The translations under genes and the position numbers were made by a program. Of a stretch of 64,000 nt of DNA, positions 24,145 to 36,400 are shown one piece after another. Every line of letters begins with the position of its first letter. Position 1 is the stretch's first letter. The notes under the pieces were generated by a model. The model was not told where the DNA came from. It was given only the letters and a program-made list of their open reading frames with translations, and ran no database searches. Source of the stretch: Euwallacea fornicatus (Eukaryota > Arthropoda > Insecta > Coleoptera > Curculionidae); the NCBI RefSeq assembly GCF_040115645.1, contig NC_089556.1:1674001-1738000 (forward strand), given 5' to 3'.

Positions 24145-27100
24145 ATGTCATCCATATTCTCCAGAAGTTTCTCACAAAAACATTCCCAGTACCATTTTCA
24201 CCCATGCACGGAAAACTTTCAAAAGATTTTAAGTGATGTTGGTGTAAGACTTTCCTTAAGTTCTGAAGAGTTACATGTTTTAAAACAGGAGCAGGCCCTT
24301 GTTGTAAGGGAGTTAAATAAGTATTTCCAAAATGAAGAGCCAGATTGTGTTGGACAGTTCTTGTCGGGGTTAAAATACTTGTGCCAGAAGGAAAAATATT
24401 TCAAGAAATTCCTTATTCCTACTGAGTTTGAGAAATCGGTGGAAAGTGAAGCTAAAATATATCAGAATAGTTTATTTGGGTAAATAGGTATATTTTTTTG
24501 TATCTTTTATTTGGAAATAAGGCTCCATGCACAAAAAGGGAGTGTTGGAGTTGTGGATTTGTAAGGCATTATATATTAAAACTAACTGAGAATAATATTC
24601 ATCCTTTACTAAGGACTTTGGCCAAAACCCATGTTAACGTATCACCACATGCAGAACTTAGAAAAAATATTACAAAATGAACTGCCAGCATTATTCCAGA
24701 TTTAATTTCCTGACTATTGTCAAAGGCATAGTGGCATATATTTGACCTATGATATTCTTTGTATCTTCAATGTAGTTTTGGCATTCTTTAATTCTAATTT
24801 TTTTATATCCAGCGGTTTTATTGCACTATACATAATTACTAGGATAATTGTTTTTGCATAAAACATTTTTTATTTGTCTTTTTAACATTGAAATTTTGTT
24901 CATTACATATCACTTTTGCTTCATCATATCATTTTTTAATACTTTTTTTTTGCTATGATTACCTGGTTTGTAATTGTAATTCAGTAAATAGTTTTTGTTT
25001 TTGCAATCAAACTATTTAGGACAAAAACAATGTAAAAGAGATAAAGAATAGAACACTTCTTATCTTGTTTTGCCAAGACATTCAAAAAAACATAATAATT
25101 TAAATGGCATATTACTAGCTATTCCCCAGGAAGGAAGTCTTTGCAACTTTTTTTTGTTTTGTATTACAGTATTTTCATCAGAGTTGACACCCTTCAAGAC
25201 GAAATTCTTCAGTTGCTCTTAGACCATATAACCACAGCTGCTGATGATGAGGCCACCAGTGATACTGCCTGGTTAAGAACCTTATTGAAACCCCTTACAT
25301 GCCTGCCCACTATCAAAAATGGGGAAAAACTTTCAAGGCGCCTACTGGATATTCTGGAAATTGCGAATCTCCCTTGTCAATTGGAAATCCTGGAAGCCCT
25401 CCCTGAGGTTATTCCTGACAACCAATGCGATTTCGCCTCAAAACAATTAATTAAGCTTCTTGACAACAATGAAGAATTATGCGGAGCAATAATTAATTGC
25501 TTAACCGCCTTAGATTTTGACACTGAGGTGCGGGGGCAAATCAACAATAAGATCATAGCCCGAATATCTGCTGGGGTTTCGCTGCGGGTTTATTTGATTT
25601 TGATAAAATTCCTTATCAGTGATAATTGCAAGTCTCCAAATATAGTGGCAACGTTGCTGAAAATTAGAAATTCGTTGGATAATATGATTGGGGTAAGCAG
25701 CAAGGAGAAGGAATCTGATAAAACTATGATTTTCCACTACTTACAATCATCTGCATTAGCCCAAAAGCATGTAGCTGAAGGATGGCTAAACACTATCTCA
25801 AATTGCAAAACTTCAATGGACCATAAACCTATTGATTTTCTTATAATTGTGATGTTGCATCATGTGTTTGAAGGCCGGAAAAAAGTGATTGAGGCCATAT
25901 TCAGAAAGCGCGTATCTCGTGGGTTATTTAAAGTTAACTTATTGGAAAAGGGTTTTGAGAAACATATGACACAACAATTTCTGAACGACTATATGAACGA
26001 TTTGATTCAAATCGGATGCTATCTATTGAGGTTTGCAAAGGATTCTATTGTAGCCAAGTTCTCTACGTCTTTATTTGACCTTCTCTTCAATAACAAATAT
26101 ACACAGGCGGTATATCGAGGAGAAATACTGCAAAATTTAATAACTTTAACTGGGACTAATGATCATATCACCATTAACACAGTTCTAAAGCTGATTTTAT
26201 CGTTAGAAATGGCGAACCCTGATAAAGTTGGCACGCATGTGGCATTGTTGATGCAGCTACTTGAGAAACTGGACACTTTAGATTTGAATGATGTGAAGAT
26301 CGTCTTTGAAATTCTGTGTTATTTGCTGTGCGGGAGTATGGCGTCTCATGACTATACAGGCTTTAAGGATCAAATTTGTATTCTTATTAGGAAACTATTA
26401 TCTCGTTCTGAAAGGTGCATTAAACACATAGGTATTGTTAGTGCCATTGTGATGGTGAAGCATAGTGTGTCAGTAGATGGTGAACAAGATATTTTGATAG
26501 ATGATTCTCTAACAAACGAGCTTTGTGGAGCACCCAAATTTAGTTCGGAACTGTTGGAGCTTGTCATAAGTGCCGCAGGAGATGATCCCGATTTATTATG
26601 TCTCTACTACGACCAGTTAGCTTCAATTTTAGCAAGCAGTCAGGCTTTTGATAAATATTTCCATTATTGGCTGTTCAATAAGATCGAACACGATTTCCAA
26701 AATGTGTTTCTTACCAAATCCATTCCAGAAACCACTAGTGATTTAAAATTCTCAGTGCAGTACGTTTTAAATAAACCTGAAGAAACCAAAGAGAACTTTG
26801 CAGTTAACATTGTTGGGTACACAGTGAGCGACAAAAACTTTAAAGTATTAACGTTAGCTCCATATTTTCGCGTATTGAGGCTGCTCCATTTTAGGCAGTA
26901 TGAGCACCTGTCTGAAATAGACTCCTTATTAGGCTGTGGAGTATTGCTACCTGATGTAGATGATCCTAACGACTTGGATGTCGATGAAATAAAGCAAGTC
27001 TGCGACTGCTTGTTTCATTGCGTCAATTGGTTCCGGGAGATTGTTAACGCTTTCGTTACTCAAAAGCATGTTTCCATAAAGGCAAAAGTGATTCAACGGC

Positions 27101-28872
27101 TAGATAATTTGATTGAGGTGGAGGATAAATTAGTGGTCTTCTTGCAGCGGGTTCCAGGACATAATTTGCCTATAAATCATTTGTACTCGGACCGCAACGT
27201 CAAGAAGCAACCCCTGGCGAGAAAGGACCCGAAAAATCCTAAGAAAAAATTTAAATCGAATTCCATAGTGGCAAATGATACTTTAAACACAAGTATGAAT
27301 ACCCAGGAGGTTACTGCACCTAAGACAAAAAGTCCATCGAGTTTAAATAAAAAGCTTATTTCAATTCAATTCAGGGTAATGGATACGGACATAATACGAC
27401 TAATAAAATACCCCTTAACCTTCAACGGTCAAAGAGAAAGTGCACAGGAGCTTACGCTAAATCTCCAGCAAGTGAAATTTATCTTAACTGATTTCATTTC
27501 AAAACTGATCACTTTAACTCAAAATAAAAGAGAGTCAGGTCTTTCTCATTTAAATGAGGTAAATCCAGAGCATCTAATCCAAGATTGCGTGCACATTGTC
27601 CGATATTTGAGCAATTTCCTGAACATTATCGTCAACAAAATCGGCGAGCTCTTGAAAGAACCTGAAGAAAGTCGTTATACTGAGGAAGCGAATGACATTA
27701 AAACCTGCTTTGGGAATATCCTCCAGTCCTACTGCTTGATCTTCCAATGGCCAGGTTTTCAACATACCACCAGAAGTGGTTTGTTGAAAGATATTCTGAA
27801 ATCCACTAGAGAAGCTAACAATAGTCAAACCGTCATCTCGGTTAACAGATTGATTATAGATTTTACTGTTAAAATTGCACAATATGATGAGCATTGCCTG
27901 CATTTGTCGCATGCCGTAAGTCTAGTAAACACCATAGAAGCCCTCCATTCTCTTACAATACCGACTGAAGAAATAAAGAATAAGTTATCGTTTTTAGCTG
28001 AAAGCTTCCTGAAAAGACGATGGTACGATTTTATTGGAAAACTTGATCATGGGCAGCAATCCAACAAAAATTTGGACGTTATAGTAAGAGCTTTTCTAAA
28101 GGACGTTAAGGTGGAGAAAATTGCTGAACTAATAGAGAGTTTAACTGAAGACGTAGCATATCTTGAAGCGAAAGACGGATCTTTATCTATGTTTCCTGCA
28201 ATAGACAAAAAGAACTTTCATGTGTTTTATTTGGAAATGTGCAATGCACAGCTAGACGCAGTAAAAACCGAAATCCAGGCTTTAACTGACTTGGACCACC
28301 TCTGTTTATGGCTCACAGTCTCTGGCACGTTAACCAACCTTATGATCATCGCCAAAGCTGTAAACAACCGCACAAACTTAGCTTGCTTCCTGAAGAAGAC
28401 TATAGGCGTCCTGAAGGTGTTTTTATCAGATGGGATCCCAATGATGGAAATTTTATTCAAAAGCAGTCCAACTGAGGTGTGTAAAGTTTTTAGAACTATT
28501 CAGACAACCACAAGATTTCTTCATCATCTTTGTTGTCAGTCTAAGCTCACCAAAGATACGAGTATATTACCCCATATTCCTTCTTTTAAGCAAACAATAG
28601 AGTCCATTATATATAGGGTGAAAGCAGCTTTGGTGGCTAATGATTGTGCGTCTGGTTTCTGGTTGGGCAACTTGCGGAATAAAGATATAGACAGGCAGGT
28701 CATTTTGTCACAAAGCACAGAGGTGTCGTCCAGTGCTACTGAGGAGGGCGAGGACAATCAACAGCTACCTAGTGATGATGATGATGACGGGATTATTATA
28801 AATGAAACCCAGTCAGATAATGATTCTATTGAGAGTGAAGTGTTTGATGGTTCAGAAGATTATGCAGAATAG
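24145..28872 (+). CDS. Fancd2: Fanconi anaemia group D2 protein (FANCD2)
   Basis: Central protein of the interstrand-crosslink repair pathway. It pairs with FANCI, is monoubiquitinated and clamps on DNA. Two exons, 24145-24479 and 25182-28872, encode 1341 residues (human 1451). The junction restores SLFGVDTLQDEILQLLLDHI, matching the vertebrate helix across that point. Alpha-solenoid repeats fill the protein. Landmarks are the NWFREIVNAF helix, TTRFLHHLCCQSKL and GFWLGNLRNKD near the C-terminus, then an acidic tail. Lys526, in the context CIKHIGIV (codon 26422-26424), aligns with the human monoubiquitination site Lys561 (YKLIGI). The 702-nt intron holds no recognisable gene. The nearly intronless 3.7-kb second exon is unusual beside the heavily split Pps. 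The identification is strong. Confidence 0.95.
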
Positions 28873-30163
28873 GACTACTTTTTTATCTTTGTTGTTGTTA
28901 AATTATTTTTATGCGTATTTAGTCAAGTTTATGTAAAAATTTTGAAATATATTTTTCTACATTTGTTAAAGAAGTCTTTTATTTCAAATTCCCAGAAAAG
29001 TTTTGGGTCGATGAGCGTCTGTGATCGGATTTAAGTTCTTTCTTTCTATGATAAAAAGCTTTATCAGAAATAATTATTTATCTAATTTTAATTTTTTTTT
29101 CCTTATTTTTAATTTATATTGTATTGCCCATCCAATTTTTTATGTAAACATATTAAGTTCAAAAATACATTGAAATTGTGCGAGAAAATGGCGTCCTCGG
29201 TGTTTGGTGTTGCCACATTTGACATCGCGGCTTATTAAATTTAATTCATGCACAGTTTGAAGTTTTGGCAACATATCAAACAAACATTTGTCACCATCAG
29301 CTGTTATTTGTTTATATTTTGAAAACACCGAATTCTAAAACTCTCATTCTTAGTTATAAAGCCGTAAAAATAATGGTAATTCGAATTCACTTATTGAATT
29401 TCTATTATTTCCTGAAACCTGACTGAGGATAAAGGATCTAATAATAAAAAATTTCCCTAATCAATGAATACATCATGCTCTTTAGTTAAATATACTTTGC
29501 ATACATGATTGAACCTGACAGGGTTAGGTTCGCGATTTAGGTAGATTTATTACGAAACACACACACACATACAGTTATTAATTATATTTATAAACAAAAT
29601 ATTAATAAAGAAGATACCCTTTGGACTTTGATCCAAGTTCAATGTTTGGGCCAGCTGCCATATGGCCTTGACCATGGTGACATTGCATCACATCTTTCAA
29701 AAAAAGTGGTTACTTTTGCCACAGGAGAAATCTGCAAAAGGAGTAAAACTTGAGTTATTTTATTAAACATTTTATAGTTCATCGGTATTATTGAAAGAAG
29801 GTAGAAGATCCGCAGAGATTGGTAATAGCACTCAATCTTGAGTCTATAGAATGTCCCTACTTTTTTTCCTGCCAAGAAAGTTTACTATTACTAGTGTAAT
29901 TTCAATGTAAGTATCCCTAACATTTAATACAAAACTAAGTCACTAATAGTCAATAATTATTAATTGATGATTACTTGACCTTTGAATCTAGCCTTGAACC
30001 TTATCATTGGTATTACACTGGTTAAAAAATGGTCTCCTATAATTAATCAAAATTTTCAAAATCAATATTTGGCAAACAGTTTATTAAGATTATTAAAGCA
30101 AAAACTACATGCTTTTTTAGCAGTAAATTTAGTGGTTCAAATGGACAGAAAATAAAAAAGACA
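28873..30163. other. FANCD2 3' region and ACOT9 upstream region
   Basis: About 1.3 kb, AT-rich, with a short CA run near 29558-29572. ACOT9 5' exons probably lie here. The frame of the first firm ACOT9 exon stays open upstream of its ATG to about 30036, with basic, Ser-rich, presequence-like codons. A separate ATG in strong context (accATGg, 29674) opens 23 codons to a GTAAAA donor at 29743 and could be exon 1. I could not settle which start is used. Confidence 0.35.
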
Positions 30164-31801
30164 ATGAGTTTACTGCATGATGGCTTGCCCCTTACTGGAT
30201 ATCAATTTACTCGAGTATCATCTGACAATGGAAAGAATGAGGCCACCATACCCATCGACATTAAAGTAACTTTAAAAGAACGTACGCATTTGTTAGTTAT
30301 ATTTAATTGATAAAATTGTAATAAAGAATGTTGATCAATAGTGAAACTGGCATTAGCCAAAGAAATGGGGGTTGACCATCCTTTCAAACCATATTCAATG
30401 AACCGAGGACATTTAACTAAATATCTTCCAAAATCTCAGGAAGAATTGCCTAAAAGGTCAATGCAAGAGAGCTATATTGAAGCCATAATCCCATTGTCAC
30501 AAGACAGAGCACTGCAAGAAAAGTACACTACTTTCCTTGGGTCTGTGAGAGTTGGGAGATTGGTGGAAGATATGGATATTTTTACTGGTAAATTTTACAG
30601 ACTACTTGCTTATTTCAGTATTATTGTATGTGAGATTTTAGTTATTGTTGCTCAGAAACATATTGTTAATCCTAGAGTTCCAAAAGGGACTAATTTTCCT
30701 CAGACTTTGGTTACAGTATTGGTGGACAGAATTGAGTTTACTGAGTACATGCCAAAAGTAAGTATTTTTGTTAATAGTGTTATTATTGTGTATATTAGTA
30801 TATGGTTGTATATTTTGTTATAGAATTTTGATCTCAAAGAGACTCCATTTTTATTTTCTAAGACAGTTCTTTATTTATCGTGCCTATGTATATGCTTTAA
30901 CTTTAAAATGGCATAAACAGATAACTTTCCACTCCATCCTTAATTTCCTTTTCAGCCTAACAAAGACATAAAAATCGCCGGTCATGTAAGTTGGTCCAGT
31001 AAATCTACCCTTGAGGTGACTGTATGGCTGGAACAATTCGACGATGGACAGTGGAATCGTATCACCAGAGCTTTGTTTCTCTTAGCAGCCAGAGATCCAA
31101 CAAACTCATATGCTTCTCTAGTTAATTCTATAGAACCAGCAAATGAACGAGAAAAGATTATTCTATCTGGAGGCGATGACCGAAAGAAGCGACGTCTGGA
31201 TATTGGTTCCAAGCACGTGTCCAAACATGTCCCCCCTCCAGATGAACAAAAAGTGCTACATGATTTATATATCAAAACGACTGATCCTTCAGATATTAGT
31301 ATGTCGACGCGGATTTTGCCGCCTCATTGCGTCTGGATGCAGAGTACTAAAGTATCAAACGTAATCTTAGCACAGCCAGAACATCGTAATCTACATAATA
31401 CAGTGTTTGGAGGGTTTATCATGAGACAAGCAACGGAGTTGAGTTGGATTGCCAGTTATATGTTTTGCAAATATAGGCCTAGAACCAGGAGTATGAGCGA
31501 TATTCAGTTCAAAAGCCCAATTGCAGTGAATTCTTTAATTCAAATGCACGCCACAGTGGTTTACAGTCGAAAGAACTTCATACAAACCATAGTGTTTGCT
31601 CAAGTGTATAATCCGCTTTCTGGTTTGACCTCTACCACCAACGCCTTTCATTTTACTTTAGAAGCTCCGGACATAGTTCCAGAGGTGATACCACAAACGT
31701 ATTATGAAGCCATGTTATATGTGGATGGGCGCAGACATTTCCAAAAAGATTTGAAAGAAACTCAAGGTGCTGGTTTCTATCGTTCGCACAGCAAACTTTG
31801 A
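30164..31801 (+). CDS. ACOT9: acyl-CoA thioesterase 9-like, double hot-dog (ACOT9)
   Basis: Mitochondrial thioesterase that hydrolyses fatty acyl-CoA to free acid and CoA. Exons 30164-30281, 30342-30587, 30642-30757 and 30956-31801 encode 441 residues from the first firm ATG. The conserved N-terminal block (MGVDHPFKPYSMNRGHLTKY, ELPKRSMQESY) leads into the first hot-dog domain (VGRLVEDMDIF, then AQKHIVNPR and LVTVLVDRIEF). The second (ILPPHCVWMQSTKVSN, NTVFGGFIMRQATELSW) ends with TTTNAFHFTL and QTYYEAMLYVDGRRHF. This matches ACOT9 along its whole length. Introns 1 and 2 are only 60 and 54 nt; intron 1 uses a GTACGC donor, the only one that keeps the frame open. A mitochondrial presequence is probably encoded upstream, so the true start may be earlier. 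Confidence 0.9.
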
Positions 31802-33464
31802 ATGGAAATACAAGTTTGGTGGTATTATAATTTATTTTTAATGTTTTGGGAATTTAAAGTAGGCGTTAATTTACAAGGTTGGGCCAGGTTACTAGCGGAT
31901 TAAATCCGTTTCAAGACACTTATTTTAGTACATGCAATAAAAATCTTATTAGTTAATTCAATTTAACGTTATTGTATTCTAGTCAGTTATTGTTATCATA
32001 ATTAGTAACATAGATGTCAAATTACGTTAGTTTTGTTGAATTTTGTAAATTTTCAATACGGCAAGGAAGCTATTTTTGTAACACATATTTTTAATTTTTC
32101 CTATGAGTGGGCTTCAAAAAATTCTTATACGAACATAACAACATTAACAAATTGATAATGCAAACAATCAAAAATATCGCAACCGGAAAAGCCAAAATCA
32201 TTTAACGATTTTGAGGCGAAACACATTGTACCTTCATCTTTAAATAAAAAAGTTTTGATGTTGCGTAATCTATATGACACTTTGGCAAAAAAGTTATCTT
32301 TTAATGAAGAAATCTGTAATTCAATTTATTGCGCCATCTATGTGTTTGGAGCTAAATTAAATATCAAATGATAAAAGAAATCTGTCTAGGTTTAACTACT
32401 AGTGTTTTGTGTAGTTAACAATTGGAGCCACTAATTGTTGGATTTGTTGAAATAAAGTTTGAAAAAAAATTTGTGTCGTGTACTTCATTTTAAAACATTA
32501 AGACAACGATCTTCGTACATACCGGTCGGAAATTTTTTTAAAATTTTCATAATATAGATAAAAATTTAATAATCGAAATCAGTGGCGTACAAGACAATTT
32601 GTATCCAAAAAAATTATTAAAGAATAGGTATAAATAGAGGGCTCCAATTTTAGTAAGATTTGGTTCCGCAGTAGGCGTACAATACAATATTGATATGCTG
32701 CGACCAAATCTCGAATCGGACAACTTCGATTTTTTGGGTCAAAAATTTTCATGATGTATAGCCTTTGATATTTTTTGGTCCCAAAAACCAAAGTTGTCTT
32801 ATTCGAGATTTGACCGCAGCATATTAATGCTGTATCGCACGCCTACTGCGGAACCAAATCTCACTGAAATCGAAGCACTTCAATTTCACCTTTTTTTTTT
32901 TGTAAACATTGTCGTGTACGCCACTGGTTTTCAATTATCAAATCTACGATTTTGATGTCACGAACACAACTTCAGCAAAATTTTACCGTTAACTGTTAAG
33001 AAGACACAATGGTTCGGTATCGTATTTTCTTAACCCTCAGTCATTTCGTTATTGTGTATGCACCCCGTAATTAACATCATCATATCGTATGATTATCATT
33101 AACTGGCCATATGGAAGAAAAACACAGGATTATAAAGAATACAAAGGAACTGTCATATTTATTCTTTGGTTCTTAGTTATTAGTAAATATTGCTGACATC
33201 GAATACAACACGCAAAACCAACAATAAAATTTAAAGTACAAGGCAGTGAGTAAAAATATCTAATATTTAACATTAGAAGTTAATAAAAACGAGTAATTTT
33301 ATAGATTATTTTTACACATAACATAATGCTAAATCCGAGTCAAAAAACTTCGAGATTAGTCTCCAATTATTAGAACTATACTTAGCATTAATAAACATAT
33401 ATTTTGTTAAAAAAATAACCTAAACTTTAGACGTAATTTTCAATATTCTGCATTTTCAATGAAA
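31802..33464. other. intergenic, convergent 3' ends of ACOT9 and PLOD
   Basis: About 1.7 kb of AT-rich DNA between converging genes. Apart from the fold-back element at 32580-32926, I see no gene or repeat. Confidence 0.6.
32580..32926. mobile_element. fold-back/MITE-like element with CAGTGGCGTA ends
   Basis: A 347-bp palindromic unit. The left end CAGTGGCGTACAAGACAAT and the right end, read in reverse, CAGTGGCGTACACGACAAT, match. Inner arms (for example gatttggttccgcagtaggc on each side) are also inverted copies, so most of the element would fold into one long imperfect hairpin. It has no coding capacity. No clean target duplication is visible. The CAGTG start could fit hAT-type ends, but this is not certain. 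Confidence 0.75.
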
Positions 33465-36400
33465 TTAAGGATCAACAAAAGCAACCATGATATACCTAAT
33501 ACCCTCTGTAACAAGCAAACCTTCGTGATAATGGGTTAATCTACCTGGATGCATTAGCATCCACCCAATTTGTGTATCGGTAACACTGCAATTGTATCGA
33601 ATGAACTTACAACCCCCACCCTCGAAGTCTTTACCGGCCTCATTTAATGCTATATTGATTGTGTACGTAGAACTATCATGATGGGGTCTTAAGGAGGGTT
33701 GTTCGTCTGGTTTATATCTAAAATAGAAAAAAAGTCACAGTATTTGATAAAATTTCTGTATTAAAAACGGACCTCACGACGAAATTCATCAAACTCCGCG
33801 GAGGATCACCTTGGTACCCCACAAAAATGTGCTCATTTACTGGCCTCACGTATTTCTGCAAAAAGTAGAGCCAATGTGCCTCCCAACCCACTTGATTCAT
33901 GTGAATATCTCTGGTGGGAACAGCCTCATATCCACCTTCAAGACGGTCATCTTCATTTTTTCCGGAAGACCATTTCCCATAGCTTTCCATCATGTTAATT
34001 AAGGCTTGGCAAAACTTTGTGGTTACAATCGGCACCCAGTAAACATCTGGACAGGGCTAAAATTTCGATTCCTTGTTTATTAATTAATTTTGCATAGACC
34101 CGGAACGTACCTGCAAGTGCTTCTTCTCAGGATTCAAATTTTCCGGATAATCCTGATGAATAAAGGCCTCCTCCCAGTCCTGCTCGTTCTCGAAGATCTG
34201 ATACATATCAGGCTCTGCCCTCGTAATATCATAAGTATCAGCGTTGATTAGGTGACCAAATTCCACTCTATTGGACACGTACATGAATACGTCCAAATCC
34301 CGCAGATTGCGACAAATTGCCATATCTGCGTCCACATTGGGGCGATTAAAAGAAAGCTGAAGTCGGTCATATTGTTTCAGAAGAGTAGAGTTTATTAGAT
34401 ACGCACTGTTGATGTAAGGAACGTTCCATAAGCCCCTGTAAGAATTATTGGATTAGTACATGGTGGAAAATAAGGTTTAAACATCGTTGTCTCAGAAACT
34501 GTTTCTCGAAATTTAACAAAATTTTGTGGATTTTCATGTTTACCGTAGCTATTGATTAATCAATGATATTGTCGACATATGGTATTTTTCAGAGGTAAAA
34601 TCTTTTTTAACCGACATCTATGCGTTTCTTCTTTTTTTTCAATGAAACGTTTTTGCTGTTCTTGTAACCTCAATTTCTTGTCATAAATAATCGTTTTCCA
34701 ATACTTTTATTTGGGTCACCGAGCGTCGCATTCATTACAGTTTTCTTTAACGAATACTACTTAGGACAACATCCGAGCGGTGTCGCTATGTTAAATTTCA
34801 ACTTGCTGTGAAACTTTCGGTTACCTTATTTCTAGTATTCGGTTATTCCTCTTTTATTGCAAGTTGATTTAAAAATAACCCAACTCCCTTTATACACCCA
34901 CTTACGAACTGATTACTCCTTAAATTACGCAATAATAGAAGAAGCTGCTGGCAGTAAATAATTCTATTAAGACGCTGATACGAATGTCCGGAGCAATTTC
35001 ATCACGATTTTTAAACCCGCAAATCATCACAGAATGCTCCCCAAAGTGCGCGCATTTCTTTTGGTTTGGATTGTGGTCGGAACGCTGCAGGAGACTCTAA
35101 CGAATCCCACTCGTATAGGAGGAGGAGGCAAGGCGGGAGGTAAAAAGTAATTATACATTATCCCAAATTAGTGCTACATGACAATATGACGGAATTTTAG
35201 ATAAATTTGGCAAGGGACGGCTGTATAGTGCACGAATTCCCGTTAAAATCCATCACAGGAGCCCTCAATCAGTCACATATTACGAGCACAAAGATGTACA
35301 AGTGAGTAATCGTCTACACTTGAAGGTGACCAATTTTTGTTGTAGGGCGCGAAAATTGTCAAATCTAGCCATTTCGACTTTGAATATATGCTGGGAAGAA
35401 AAATAACATTCTTCTGTATGGCAAAGGGACTTCCCAGACCGGAAATTACATGGTTTAAAGAGGGAATTGAGCTCTATAATCACAAATATTTCCAAGTAGA
35501 TGTCTATAAAAGAGCAGTTAATGGTAAATTACAGTGACAAATATATTTTAGGTGCACGAATGGACAGAGGGAAACGACACAATTAAAAGCAAAATGGAAA
35601 TAGACCCGGCGACTCAGAAAGATGCAGGATTTTACGAATGTCAGGCTAATAATAAATATGCCATTGATTTTAGGGCCTTCAGGACGGACTATGCGATGCT
35701 TACATACTAGTTTTCTTGTTTTATTAACATCAAAGTTTGATTAAAATAATGCTTCACTCGGAATAATAATTTATGTTATTTCTCAAGATTCTCAACGAAC
35801 TCCAGCGGCGTAACTAGAAATTTTGCCCCCCTTCCCGCAGCTTTCAATTCAGGGCTCTCTCGCACAAGGCAATGTTTAGCGGTCCGACGAGTAAAGGCCC
35901 ACCCCATAAGTGCCAGTCTTACATGTGCAACGTTGTGAAATCTAATGAAGGTGTAGCTACGCCACTGCCGATTTCCCATTAATCAACCGGTAAAAAAATC
36001 TGAATAGATAACAATGTAACATAACAAACGCATGTTGGTCTAAAATTCTCCAGAATGTTTGATGCATGAGTTATATTGGAAGGAGAATTTCAAAAACCAA
36101 ATACTACGCATTTGTTATAATACTGTGTAATTTTTGACCAGTACACATTGGCAGAAATCTAATAGCGATAACATTTGTTAATAAATTTTATTGGGATAAA
36201 ATGTCCGTCAGAGTTTCTTACAGTGGTTAGGTAGGACCGAAATACTTTGAGTGTATACCACGCGGTGAACGAAATTATTTATGATAGATACTAATTGATA
36301 ATACTAGTTGATTTTATGCAATTTTGATAGACCTGGATCCGCCTTCAAAGTTTTTGGGTTTAATTGTTATTTTAAATGATTAAGAATTACGAAATTTGAC

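Noticed and set aside
24498..24680. 60-codon plus-strand frame in the FANCD2 intron
   Set aside because: The frame begins inside the intron, no splice sites fit it, and joining exon 1 directly to 25182 restores the conserved FANCD2 helix.
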